From the NCBI RefSeq assembly GCF_008365295.1, contig NZ_CP043505.1:1612001-1676000 (forward strand): a stretch of DNA of 64,000 nt, in the 5' to 3' direction. Of this stretch, positions 27,032 through 35,914 are shown in pieces; within the stretch, counting starts at the first letter, position 1, and the number at the start of each line of letters is the position of its first letter. The notes under the pieces were generated by a model that had not been told where the DNA came from, did no database searches, and worked only from the letters and a program-made list of their open reading frames with translations. Both the position numbers and the translations under genes were made by a program. This DNA comes from Agromyces intestinalis. GTDB lineage: Bacteria > Actinomycetota > Actinomycetes > Actinomycetales > Microbacteriaceae.

Positions 27032-30000
27032 TTAGATGACGGCGGTGGAGAGGTCGGTCGGGTTGCCGAAGCGGTGGTTCGTGATCGACACGGCCTGCTC
27101 TCGCAGGAACGGCAGCAGTTCGACCCGCCCGGACGGGGTGACCGGGTGCGCCCACACGGCGACATCGGGGCGGCCGTGCAACGCGGCCGTGACCGAGGCC
27201 GGGTCGGCGCCGACGAGTCGGATGCGGTCGGCGCCGGCGCCGGCGCCCTGCGCGGCGAGGTGCTCGAGCCATCCGCGGTCGTCCTCGCGTCGCACCCGGA
27301 TGTCACGTGCCTCGAGCAGCGTGCGCACGCGCTTGGGCAGCGGATGCGCCGTCGACACCGAGATCGGCGACTTCGCGAGCGTGGCCGCAGCGATGACCCG
27401 CAACCCGTCGACGAGCGTGCCGCCCTCGGCGATGCGCACGGCCACCGGCGTCGGCCGGTACCGGAACACGTTGCGCTCGACCCCGAGGCCCGAGACATCC
27501 TTCACGACGCCGTACTCTTCGGCCCAGGCGATCTCGTCCGACAGGGCACCCCGGCGCAGCAGCTCGAACTGCTCGTAGTCGAGCGACGACTGCGACGCCT
27601 CGATGAGCTCCGTGACCCGACGCTCGAGTCCGCGCAGGTGCAGCGAGGTCGACTGGCGGTCGTCGGCGGGCTCCCAGTCGCCGAGGCCGAACAGGTAGTT
27701 CGGCCCGCCGGCCTTGGCGCCCGCGCCGACGGCCGACTTCTTCCAGCCGCCGAACGGCTGGCGCTGCACGATCGCGCCGGTGATGCCCCGGTTGACGTAC
27801 AGGTTGCCGGCCTCGACCCGGTCGAGCCAGGTGGCGAGCTCGTCGGCGTCGAGCGAGTGCAGGCCCGCGGTCAGGCCGTAGTCGACCGCGTTCTGCAGGC
27901 GGATCGCCTCGTCGAGGTCCTTCGCGTGCATGACGCCGAGCACCGGCCCGAAGAACTCGGTGAGGTGGAAGTACGACCCGGGCGCCACGCCCGTGCGGAT
28001 ACCCGGCGACCACAGCCGGCCGGTCGCGTCGAGCTGGCGCGGCTCGACCAGCCACTCCTCGCCGATGCCGAGCTCGGTGAGCGCGCTCAAGAGCTTGCCC
28101 GACGCGGGTTCGATGATCGGGCCGATCTGGCTCGTCGCGTCCTCGGGGTACCCGACGCGCATCGACGTCGCCGCGTCGACGAGCTGGCGGCGGAACCGCT
28201 CGCTCTTGGCCACCGACCCAACGAGGATGACCAGCGACGCCGCCGAGCACTTCTGGCCGGCGTGGCCGAAGGCGCTCTTCACGACATCGGATGCCGCGAG
28301 GTCGAGGTCGGCCGACGGCGTCACGATGATCGCGTTCTTGCCGCTGGTCTCGGCCAGCAGCGGCAGGTCCTCGCGGAACGAGCGGAACAGCTCGGCCGTC
28401 TCGTAGGCGCCAGTGAGGATCACACGATCGACGAGCGGGCTCGCGATGAGCTGACGCCCGAGCTCGCGCTCGCCCACGTCGAGCAGGGCGAGCACGTCGC
28501 GGGGCACACCGGCCTCCCACAGCGCTTCGACCATGACCGCGCCGGCGCGCTGGGCCAGCCCGGCGGGCTTGATCACCACGCCCGATCCCGCGGCGAGCGC
28601 GGCGAGCACGCCGCCCGCGGGGATCGCGACGGGGAAGTTCCACGGCGGCGTCACGACGGTCAGCTTCGACGGCACGAACCGGGCGCCGCGCACGTGGTCG
28701 AGCTCGCGGGCGCGCTCGGCGTAGTAGTGCGCGAAGTCGATGGCCTCGCTCACCTCGGGGTCGGCCTCGGCGATGGTCTTGCCCGTCTCGGACGCCATCA
28801 CCTCGATGAGGCGGTCGCGGTTGGCGGCGAGCGAAAGGCCGGCCCGGTGCAGGATCGCAGCGCGCTCGGCGGCGGGGCGCCGGCCCCACGCCTCACCCGC
28901 GGCGCGCACGCTCGCGAGCAGTGCGGCGAGCTCGCCGGCGTCGTCGATGCGCGCGGCGCGGATCGTCTCGACGCCGAGCGCCGAGTCGGGTACGCGGGCG
29001 AGGATGCGACGGCCCCACTCGCGGTTGGCCGCGAGGGCCGGGTCGGTGTCGGGTTCGTTGCGGAAGCCCGGGGTGGTGCCAGGCCCCGCAGGCTCGGGCT
29101 CGGATGCCGCGGCGACGGGCTGTCCGTCGAGCACGGCCTCGATCGCGTCGAGCACGGCGGCCTGGTCGGCGCCCGTGCCGGTCGAGGCATCCGGGCCGCT
29201 CGACCCGCGCGCGATGTCGAGCACCGCGACGGTCAGCGACTCCTGGTCGTGCTCGGGACCGGGCGCAGGAGCGCCCGCGTGCGGCAGGTCGGCGATGGGC
29301 GTGCGGCCCTGCCACTCGGTGCGGCGGTTCTGGGTGCGGTTCGGGCGCGGTGCCGGCGTGGCATCCGTCTCGCCCGCGAGCGCCGCCAGTGAGGCGAGGT
29401 ACCGGTCGCGCTCGCGCGCGAACAGCCGTTCGTCGTCGAGGTCGAACACAGCCGACATGAAGTTGTCCTGGCTGGCGTTCTCTTCGAGGCGGCGGATCAG
29501 GTAGGCGATCGCCACGTCGAACTCGCTCGGGTTCACGACCGGCGTGTACAGCAGCAGGCGGCCGACGTCGCCGCGCACGGCCGCCGCCTGGCCGGTGGCC
29601 ATGCCGAGCAGCATCTCGAACTCGACGGCCGAGTTCACGCCGCGGTCGCTGGCGAGCAGCCACGCGTGCGCGATGTCGAACAGGTTGTGGCCGGCGACGC
29701 CGAGGCGCACCGCGTCGACCCGCTCGGGCGTGAGCGCCCAGTCGAGCACGCGCTTGTAGTTGGTGTCGGAGTCCTGCTTGGTGCCGTACGTCGCGACGGG
29801 CCAGTCGTGGATGGCGGCGTCGACGTGCTCCATCGCGAGGTTCGCGCCCTTCACGACGCGCACCTTGATCGGCGCACCGCCCGCGGCGCGGCGGGTGCGA
29901 GCCCACGCGTTCAGCTCCTGCATCGCGCCGAGCGCGTCGGGCAGGTAGGTCTGCAGCACGATGCCGGCCTCGAGACCCTGCAGCGACGGGCGGTCGAGCA

Positions 30001-30718
30001 GCGTCGTGAAGACCGCGATCGTCAGGTCGAGGTCGCGGTACTCCTCCATGTCGAGGTTGATGAACTTGGGCTTGCCGTCGGCGGACGAACGTGCCGCCAG
30101 CTCGTAGAGCGGGGTGAGCTTGGCGACGACCTTCTCGACGGCCTCGTCGAACGACCACATCGAGAGCTGGCTGACCACGCTCGACACCTTGATCGAGACG
30201 TAGTCGACGTCGTCGCGGGCGAGGAACTCGTAGGTGCCCTCGAGTCGGCGGTCGGCCTCCTGTTCGCCGAGCACGGCCTCGCCGAGGAGGTTGAGGTTGA
30301 GACGGTTGCCCGACTCGCGCAGCTTCGCGATCGCGGGGCCGAGCTTCGACGGCGTGGCGTCGAGCACGAGGTGGCCGACCATCGCGCGGAGCACACGGCG
30401 GGCGATCGGGATGACGATCCACGGGAACGCGGGCGCCAGCACGCCGCCGAGGCGCACCGCGCCGCGCAGGTACCACGGCAAGAACCTCGGCGTGAGCTTC
30501 GCGACCCGCTCGAGGTTGCGGCCGGCGACGCGCAGGTCTTCGGGGCGCATGACGCCGTCGACGAATCCGACGGTGAAGGCGAGCCCGTTCGGATCCTTCA
30601 GCACACCGGCGAGGCGCTCGGCCGAGGGGTCGGTGGGGTAGGTGCGGCTCTCGGCGAGCCAGCGTCGCACGAGGGCGACGACCTGGTCGGTGCTCACGGT
30701 CGAGTCGACGGTGGTCAT
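27032..30718 (-). CDS. putA: Bifunctional proline dehydrogenase / glutamate-semialdehyde dehydrogenase PutA
   Basis: A 1228-residue fusion enzyme that oxidises proline to glutamate. The N-terminal FAD barrel (about residues 70-430) has YEFLARDDVDYVSIKVSSVV, FINLDMEEYRDLDLT and VRVVKGANLAMEHVDAAIHD. After a linker, the aldehyde dehydrogenase part (about 600-1030) has the general base Glu in LLAETSGKNAIIV and the catalytic Cys in GHAGQKCSAASLVIL. About 150 further residues follow. It lacks the N-terminal DNA-binding ribbon-helix-helix of enteric PutA, so regulation must be separate, plausibly the divergent LysR gene. TACCGT (complement of 30726-30731) is 7 nt before the ATG, indicating a leaderless mRNA. 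Confidence 0.95.
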   Translation of the reverse strand: MTTVDSTVSTDQVVALVRRWLAESRTYPTDPSAERLAGVLKDPNGLAFTVGFVDGVMRPEDLRVAGRNLERVAKLTPRFLPWYLRGAVRLGGVLAPAFPWIVIPIARRVLRAMVGHLVLDATPSKLGPAIAKLRESGNRLNLNLLGEAVLGEQEADRRLEGTYEFLARDDVDYVSIKVSSVVSQLSMWSFDEAVEKVVAKLTPLYELAARSSADGKPKFINLDMEEYRDLDLTIAVFTTLLDRPSLQGLEAGIVLQTYLPDALGAMQELNAWARTRRAAGGAPIKVRVVKGANLAMEHVDAAIHDWPVATYGTKQDSDTNYKRVLDWALTPERVDAVRLGVAGHNLFDIAHAWLLASDRGVNSAVEFEMLLGMATGQAAAVRGDVGRLLLYTPVVNPSEFDVAIAYLIRRLEENASQDNFMSAVFDLDDERLFARERDRYLASLAALAGETDATPAPRPNRTQNRRTEWQGRTPIADLPHAGAPAPGPEHDQESLTVAVLDIARGSSGPDASTGTGADQAAVLDAIEAVLDGQPVAAASEPEPAGPGTTPGFRNEPDTDPALAANREWGRRILARVPDSALGVETIRAARIDDAGELAALLASVRAAGEAWGRRPAAERAAILHRAGLSLAANRDRLIEVMASETGKTIAEADPEVSEAIDFAHYYAERARELDHVRGARFVPSKLTVVTPPWNFPVAIPAGGVLAALAAGSGVVIKPAGLAQRAGAVMVEALWEAGVPRDVLALLDVGERELGRQLIASPLVDRVILTGAYETAELFRSFREDLPLLAETSGKNAIIVTPSADLDLAASDVVKSAFGHAGQKCSAASLVILVGSVAKSERFRRQLVDAATSMRVGYPEDATSQIGPIIEPASGKLLSALTELGIGEEWLVEPRQLDATGRLWSPGIRTGVAPGSYFHLTEFFGPVLGVMHAKDLDEAIRLQNAVDYGLTAGLHSLDADELATWLDRVEAGNLYVNRGITGAIVQRQPFGGWKKSAVGAGAKAGGPNYLFGLGDWEPADDRQSTSLHLRGLERRVTELIEASQSSLDYEQFELLRRGALSDEIAWAEEYGVVKDVSGLGVERNVFRYRPTPVAVRIAEGGTLVDGLRVIAAATLAKSPISVSTAHPLPKRVRTLLEARDIRVRREDDRGWLEHLAAQGAGAGADRIRLVGADPASVTAALHGRPDVAVWAHPVTPSGRVELLPFLREQAVSITNHRFGNPTDLSTAVI

Positions 30719-30887
30719 GCTCACGACGGTACTTCTCTTCTCTTGTTGCGCCCACGGCGGCGCCCGGGGTGGCGCACGTGCGCCCGCGCAGCATCCTCCA
30801 ACACGCAATCTGTTCGGTCAATCGGATGAATTCGACTGATACTCTTCGATGAAACCGACCAATATATTCGGATGCCACGGAGGCCTC
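30719..30887. promoter_or_regulatory. Divergent putA/LysR promoter region
   Basis: The gap is unusually AT-rich for this genome between 30805 and 30870 (TATATT at 30863-30868 is a good -10 for the LysR gene). The inverted words CGGTCAAT (30815 region) and AACCGACCAATA (30853 region) may form part of a LysR binding site. The putA -10 box is on the complement at 30726-30731. Confidence 0.5.
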
Positions 30888-31859
30888 ATGCTCGATGTCC
30901 GACGCCTGCGCCTGCTGGTCGAGTTGCACCGTCGCGGCACGCTCTCAGCGGTCGCCGAAGCGCTCTCGTACAGCCCCTCCACCGTGTCGCAGCAGCTCGA
31001 CCAGCTCGAACGCGAGGTCGGCGTGACCCTGCTCGTGCCGGCGGGCCGGCGCGTGCAGCTCACGCCGCAGGCCGAGGTGCTCGTCGAGCACGCTGCCGCG
31101 ATCCTCGACCGACTCGAGGCCGCCGAGGCCGAGGTGGCCCGCTCGCTCACCGACGTCGGCGGCACGGTGCGGGTCGCCGTCTTCCAATCGGCCGCGCACG
31201 CGGTGGTGCCGCGCGCGCTCACGACGCTCGCCGCGGAGCATCCGACGCTGCGCGTCGAGATCACCGAGCGCGAACCCGAAGCCGGCCTGTTCGAGGTCGC
31301 CGCCCGCGACTTCGACCTCGTGCTCGCCGAACAGTATCCGGGCCGCACTCGGCCGCGACACCCGGGCCTCGACCTGGTGCCGCTCGCCGCCGACGCGATC
31401 CGGCTCGCGCTGCCCGCCGAAGCCGCCGCCATCGGCGTGGGCGCGCTCGCCCGACCGGCGACGCCGGCCGACCTCGCCGGCGGCGACGCCGCGAGCCCCG
31501 CCCAGGCGCTGGCCTGGGCGGCGACCCGACCGTGGGTGCTCGAGCCGCGCGGCACCGCGTCGCGCGAGTGGGCCGAACAGCTCTGCCGGTCGGCGGGGTT
31601 CGAGCCCGACGTGCGCTTCGAGACCGCCGACCTGATGGCGCACATCCGCCTCATCGAGTCGGGCAACGCGGTCGGGCTGCTGCCCGACCTGGTGTGGGCC
31701 GGCGACGCACCGCGGCTGATGCTCGCGGCGCTGCCCGGCGAACCGCACCGCGAGGTGTTCTCGTCGGCGCGGCTGGCGAGTGCGGCTCGGCCCGCCGTGG
31801 TGGCGGTGCGTGCGGCCCTCGCGCGCGCGGCCGACCCGAGCGCGGTGTCGCAAGCCTGA
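30888..31859 (+). CDS. LysR-family regulator
   Basis: A 323-residue LysR protein: winged helix at residues 1-60 (LRLLVELHRRGTLSAVAEAL, SYSPSTVSQQLDQLEREVGV), linker helix, and periplasmic-binding-like ligand domain. CGGAGG at 30878-30883 fixes the ATG at 30888; an in-frame ATG at 30849 adds 13 residues not typical of the family. Divergence from putA suggests it regulates proline catabolism, although in other actinobacteria unrelated regulators (PruR) do this; the link is contextual only. Confidence 0.9.
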   Translation: MLDVRRLRLLVELHRRGTLSAVAEALSYSPSTVSQQLDQLEREVGVTLLVPAGRRVQLTPQAEVLVEHAAAILDRLEAAEAEVARSLTDVGGTVRVAVFQSAAHAVVPRALTTLAAEHPTLRVEITEREPEAGLFEVAARDFDLVLAEQYPGRTRPRHPGLDLVPLAADAIRLALPAEAAAIGVGALARPATPADLAGGDAASPAQALAWAATRPWVLEPRGTASREWAEQLCRSAGFEPDVRFETADLMAHIRLIESGNAVGLLPDLVWAGDAPRLMLAALPGEPHREVFSSARLASAARPAVVAVRAALARAADPSAVSQA

Positions 31860-31920
31860 CCTCTCGGCCCGCCCGCGGGCCGCGGCTCGCGCGGATGGAC
31901 CCGGGCGTAGGCTCGGCCTC

Positions 31921-32646
31921 ATGTGGGGGAATCGCAGCGCCATCGTCACGTCCGCACTCGTCGCCGCCGCGGCTGCCGCACTCGCACTCGCCGGGTGCGC
32001 GGGCGCCGGCTCGTCGGGCGGGCAGGGCGGCGACCCGATCGGCACGTGGGGCGACCCGGCGGCGACGGGCGAGCCATGGCTCTCGTTGGCGGACGACGGC
32101 GTACTCACCGGCAACGACGGCTGCAACAGCCTGCGCGGCACGTGGGAGCGCGACGACGACGGCATCGTCGACTTCAGCGGCCTCGCTGCGACGCGCATGT
32201 TCTGCCAGGGCGTCGACACGTGGTTGTCGGGCGCCGAGGCGGCGCGCATCGACGGCGACACCATGACCGTGCTCGGCGACGACGATGCCGAGATCGGCAC
32301 GCTCGCCCGCACCTCGTCGACGCCGACCACGGTCCAGCCGACCCCGGCCGCGGCCGGAGAGGGCTTCATCGGGACCTGGGGCACGGATGCCACGGGCGAG
32401 CCGTTCCTCGTCATCGCCGACGACGGCACCGTCACGGGCAGCGACGGGTGCAACCGGCTCACCGGCACCTGGGAGCCCGATGACGGCGGCGGTATCGAGT
32501 TCGAGGGCGTCGCATCCACGCTGATGGCGTGCGAGGGGGTCGACCAGTCGCTGAACCGCCTCGACTCGGCGACCGTCGACGGCGACACCCTCACCGTGCT
32601 CGACGACGACGACGTGGTGCTCGTCACGCTCACGCGCACGGCCTGA
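31921..32646 (+). CDS. Lipoprotein with two META/HslJ-like domains
   Basis: A 241-residue lipoprotein: signal peptide with lipobox LALAGC near residue 26, then two tandem copies of a short beta domain (first about 38-125, second about 145-240). Each has GTWG, a D(D/N)GxLTG(N/S)DGCN(S/R)L turn and a C-terminal TLTVLDDDD-type strand, as in META/HslJ-like proteins. The duplicated halves each keep one pair-forming cysteine (GCNSL/MFCQG; GCNRL/MACEG). Function unknown. TAGGCT at 31908-31913 is 7 nt before the ATG. Confidence 0.8.
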   Translation: MWGNRSAIVTSALVAAAAAALALAGCAGAGSSGGQGGDPIGTWGDPAATGEPWLSLADDGVLTGNDGCNSLRGTWERDDDGIVDFSGLAATRMFCQGVDTWLSGAEAARIDGDTMTVLGDDDAEIGTLARTSSTPTTVQPTPAAAGEGFIGTWGTDATGEPFLVIADDGTVTGSDGCNRLTGTWEPDDGGGIEFEGVASTLMACEGVDQSLNRLDSATVDGDTLTVLDDDDVVLVTLTRTA

Positions 32647-32663
32647 CCAGCTCACACTCCCCT

Positions 32664-32720
32664 GCCGGGGCCGCTTGTGGTCGCTTCCGCGTGTTGCGGG
32701 CGACCACAAGCGACCCCGGC
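32664..32720. repeat. Intergenic palindrome, family D, copy 1
   Basis: Arms at 32664-32684 and 32700-32720 pair at 20 of 21 positions around a 15-nt loop; the right arm contains CGACCACAAGCGACCCCGG. It lies between the convergent lipoprotein and LAxTG-protein genes. A second copy stands on the other side of the LAxTG gene at 35.8 kb. Confidence 0.85.
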
Positions 32721-32743
32721 GGGGTGCTCTCGTCGAGGGAGCG

Positions 32744-35602
32744 TCAGGCGCGCGCGGCCCGGCGACGGATGACGAGCGTCACGCCGCCCGCGACGAGCAG
32801 TGCCAGGGCGCCGAGTGCGGCGAGGCCGCCCCCGAACCCGGTCGATGCGAGGCCGCCGGCCGCGCCCGAGCCACCGCCCGAACCGCCCGAACCGCCACCC
32901 GAGCCGGGTGCCGCCGCGACCGTCACCTCAAGGCTCGCCACGACCGCCCCATCGGGGCCGACGAGCTCGATGGTGTGCTCGCCCGCTTCGACCTCGGGCA
33001 CGGTGAACGTGACGACCAGTTCACCGTCGACACCCACCGCGGCCTGCGCGACCTCGATCGGATCGGAGCGGAACACCACGGTGTAGGCCCCCGCCGGGAC
33101 ATCCGACCCGGTCAGCTCGACCTCGTCACCGACCTCGAGGTCGCCCGACACGTCGATGGCGATGCTCGGCTCGTTCGGGTTCGCCGACCCGGCGCTGTCG
33201 ATCGCCGACACGTTGCCCGCGACATCCGCAGCCCGGAAGCTGACCACCCGCGCACCCGGCTGCAGCTCGACCGGCTCCGTGTAGGCCTGCCAGTCGGCGT
33301 CGTCGCCCGCGACCGTCGACCAGAGCGCGTACTCGAGCGACGCGACGCCCGAGAGCGCGTCGGTCGCGTCGAGCGCAACCGTGCCGGCCTCGGCGTCGAC
33401 CGTGGCGACGACGACCGGTGCGGTGGCGTCGACCTTGCCCGACCAGGTGGTCGAGGCGACGTTGCCCGAGTCGTCGGTGGCGCGCACCTCGACGGCGAGG
33501 TCGCCGTCGGGCAGCGCGACCGGCGCGGTGTACGCCTGCCAGTCGCCCGAGCCGATGCGCACCTCGACCGCCGGCGGCGGCGTGAAGTCATCCGTCGCGG
33601 TCGCGGTGAGGGTGGCGCCGCGGTACCAGCCGTTCGCCTGCGCGCCGTCGACGACGGCCGAGATCGTCGGCGCCGTCGTGTCGGCCGGCGGGTACGACAC
33701 CAGCTGCGGGGAAGCGAACGACCCGACGGCCGGCTCGCCGGCGTCGTTGATGATGCGGTTGATGCCGCCCGTGCCGTTCAGGAACACGCTCGTCATCGAC
33801 TCGAACCGCACATTCTTCGACCTCGGCGTCTGGATGCCGCTCTCGACGCGGATGTCCTGCCCGCCGTTGATCGTCTGGTCGAAGAACGAGTACACGCCGA
33901 GCCCCTGGGCCAGGTGCGAGGTGACGCCGTCGCCGACGCGGTACGACGCGAAGCCGAGCCGGTCGCCGTCCATGAAGGCGGCCTGCGTCGGCGGGTCGTA
34001 CGGGATCTCGCTCTGGTAGAAGATCGTGCGACCGCCGTCGCCGTTCCAGATCACCTGGTTCTTCTGGTAATGCTCGACGAACAGGCCGAGCGCGGTGACG
34101 TCGTCGCCGTTCACGATGACGCCGTGGTCGCCGGTGTTCGAGTCCCACGCGACGCCGTCGCCGTGGTCGGCGCGCCACGCCCAGATGTGGTCGAGCAGCG
34201 TGTTCGGGCTGTTCACCTCGATCGAGGTGGTCGCCTTGCCGGCCCACGGCCCGCCGACGCGGATGAAGACGTCGGTGAGGGTGGTCGGGTCGGCCGCATC
34301 CGCCACGGATGCCCCGCGAGGCCCGACCTGCACGAGCACGTCGGAGTTCTCGAGGCCCGCGTCGACGGTGAGACCCGCGATCTTCACGCCGGCGACGTCG
34401 CCGACCTCGATCGCGGCGGTGCCGGCGGTCGGCACGAGCGAGGCGTACCCCAGGCCGAGCACGACGGTGTCGGCGCGGTCGACGTGCAGCGGAGCATCCA
34501 GCTCGTAGACGCCGGGGGTGATGAGCAGGTGCTTGCCGGTCGCGAGGGCCGCGTTGAGCTCGGCGGCGGTCGCGCCCTGCTTCGCGATGAAGAAGTCGCC
34601 GATCGCGATCGAGTCGCCGGCCGAGGCATCCGTCGACCAGTCGTGCCCGCGCGTGTCGGCCTTCGCCTTCGGCACGAACACCTTGTAGTCGTCGCCGTCG
34701 AGGTACAGGAACGGCGACTCGCGGTTGATCGGCGTCTCGTCGACGACCGTCTTGTTGCCGGTGCCGCCGCCCTCGATCGGGCCGAAGTCGTGCGCGGGTG
34801 CGCCCTCGACGCCAGAGAACACCATGTTCCAGACGCCGCCGTCCCACGTGCCGACGGTCGAGTTGCGGGTGAACCACTGCTGCTGCGACCCGGTCACGAT
34901 CGTGCCGTCGACGTTCGAGTTCGCGAGGTATCCGCCCGAGGCGTATTCGCCGACCCGGCCGAACACCGTGAGCGAGCCCTCGATGTTGATGCGGCGCAGC
35001 GGCGCGGCCTGCGACACGGCGAACCGCATCTCGTGCGGCGAGGTGATGCCGCTCGGGAACGGCCGGTCGGCGTCGATGCCGACGGGCTGCTGGATCGGGT
35101 TGAACGTGAGGTTCGACATCGAGCGCCAGAACCGGGTGAGCGACCCGGGCTGCTGGCAGTCCCACGGGTTCGGCTCGCAGGCGCGCACCGGCTCGACGTG
35201 GATCGCGCCGTTGATGCGCACGTCCTCGGGCGAGGCGCCGAGACCCGAGACCGACTGGTAGTACCCGAGCTCGGAATTGATGATGTCGGTCGCGGTCAGC
35301 GGGTCGTCCTGGCCCGCGGCCGAGCCGTAGGTGCCAGGCTTGAAGAAGAACTGGTGCCGGTTGAGGCTGAACTCCTCCTCGTGCGAGGCGGCCTGCAGGG
35401 CGGCGTTGATGTCGTCGACCGACCACGTCTCGTCGAAGATCGTGACGTTCGGGCCGAAAAGATCGTCGCCGTCGGCAGCGGCGGCGGGTGCTGCGGCGGT
35501 GATGACGGTTCCTCCGAGGGCGAGGGCGGTGATGGCCGCCCCGGCGCCGATGCGGCGGGCGAGGCGGGCGGGCGGATGCTCCGCCCGGAACGGATGCGTC
35601 AC
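32744..35602 (-). CDS. Secreted, LAxTG-anchored right-handed beta-helix protein (GH55-like fold)
   Basis: A 952-residue wall protein. Sec signal peptide (about 1-43, cut near AAAPAAAADG). Residues 45-640 form a pectate-lyase-3/GH55-like beta-helix closely resembling a family of actinobacterial secreted proteins labelled adenylyl cyclase in databases, for which I see no cyclase motif (segments FKPGTYGS, HIWAWRADHGDGVAWDSNTG, LFVEHYQKNQVIWNGDGGRT). Residues about 650-790 are two Ig-like/OmpL47-type units, followed by one more beta domain. A Gly/Ser linker leads to LASTG, a hydrophobic helix and RRRAARA: a class E sortase signal. A polysaccharide-binding or cleaving role is likely but not shown. 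Confidence 0.85.
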   Translation of the reverse strand: MTHPFRAEHPPARLARRIGAGAAITALALGGTVITAAAPAAAADGDDLFGPNVTIFDETWSVDDINAALQAASHEEEFSLNRHQFFFKPGTYGSAAGQDDPLTATDIINSELGYYQSVSGLGASPEDVRINGAIHVEPVRACEPNPWDCQQPGSLTRFWRSMSNLTFNPIQQPVGIDADRPFPSGITSPHEMRFAVSQAAPLRRINIEGSLTVFGRVGEYASGGYLANSNVDGTIVTGSQQQWFTRNSTVGTWDGGVWNMVFSGVEGAPAHDFGPIEGGGTGNKTVVDETPINRESPFLYLDGDDYKVFVPKAKADTRGHDWSTDASAGDSIAIGDFFIAKQGATAAELNAALATGKHLLITPGVYELDAPLHVDRADTVVLGLGYASLVPTAGTAAIEVGDVAGVKIAGLTVDAGLENSDVLVQVGPRGASVADAADPTTLTDVFIRVGGPWAGKATTSIEVNSPNTLLDHIWAWRADHGDGVAWDSNTGDHGVIVNGDDVTALGLFVEHYQKNQVIWNGDGGRTIFYQSEIPYDPPTQAAFMDGDRLGFASYRVGDGVTSHLAQGLGVYSFFDQTINGGQDIRVESGIQTPRSKNVRFESMTSVFLNGTGGINRIINDAGEPAVGSFASPQLVSYPPADTTAPTISAVVDGAQANGWYRGATLTATATDDFTPPPAVEVRIGSGDWQAYTAPVALPDGDLAVEVRATDDSGNVASTTWSGKVDATAPVVVATVDAEAGTVALDATDALSGVASLEYALWSTVAGDDADWQAYTEPVELQPGARVVSFRAADVAGNVSAIDSAGSANPNEPSIAIDVSGDLEVGDEVELTGSDVPAGAYTVVFRSDPIEVAQAAVGVDGELVVTFTVPEVEAGEHTIELVGPDGAVVASLEVTVAAAPGSGGGSGGSGGGSGAAGGLASTGFGGGLAALGALALLVAGGVTLVIRRRAARA

Positions 35603-35707
35603 AGGTTCTCCTTTGAACGAGGGGCCGGCGGCCGTCGCGCCGCCGGTCGACCGGTCAGTGCGAGTGGTGCTCGACCCGCGCCGACGGCGGCGCGGACGTG
35701 CTCGTCA

Positions 35708-35739
35708 CTATAGCGGAATGCTTACTGACTTGTCAGTAA
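35708..35739 (-). promoter_or_regulatory. Promoter with perfect 18-bp TetR-type operator
   Basis: TTACTGACTTGTCAGTAA (35722-35739) is a perfect 8-2-8 palindrome. On the minus strand it overlaps a CTGACA -35 element placed 18 bp from TATAGT (35708-35713), the likely promoter of the LAxTG protein gene about 105 bp downstream. None of the TetR genes in the window has operators of this sequence. Confidence 0.75.
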
Positions 35740-35770
35740 CATTTCCGGCGCAATGCGCAGGGTGGCGGGC

Positions 35771-35856
35771 TCGGGGTCGCTCGGGGTCGCTTCGGCGTTC
35801 CTCGGGGTCGCTTGTGGTCGCTTCGGCGGCCGGCGAGCGACAACGAGCGTCCCCGA
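35771..35856. repeat. Palindrome family D, copy 2, with tandem left-arm words
   Basis: The left arm (35802-35823) and right arm (35835-35856) pair at about 18 of 22 positions. Two extra copies of CTCGGGGTCGCT precede it (35770-35795). It lies in the divergent gap of 312 bp between the LAxTG gene and the FAD-oxidoreductase gene; apart from this repeat and the promoter at 35708-35739 the gap holds nothing I recognise. Confidence 0.78.
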
Positions 35857-35914
35857 CATGGCTCGAGGTGCGGGTTGCAGGTTGCGGGCGGCGGGCGACG
35901 GCTACGCTCGATGG

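Noticed and set aside
32675-35713. Open frame of about 1000 codons opposite the LAxTG protein
   Set aside because: Low-information Arg/Val/Asp-rich translation with no start signal; the minus strand encodes a complete secreted protein with signal peptide and sorting signal.
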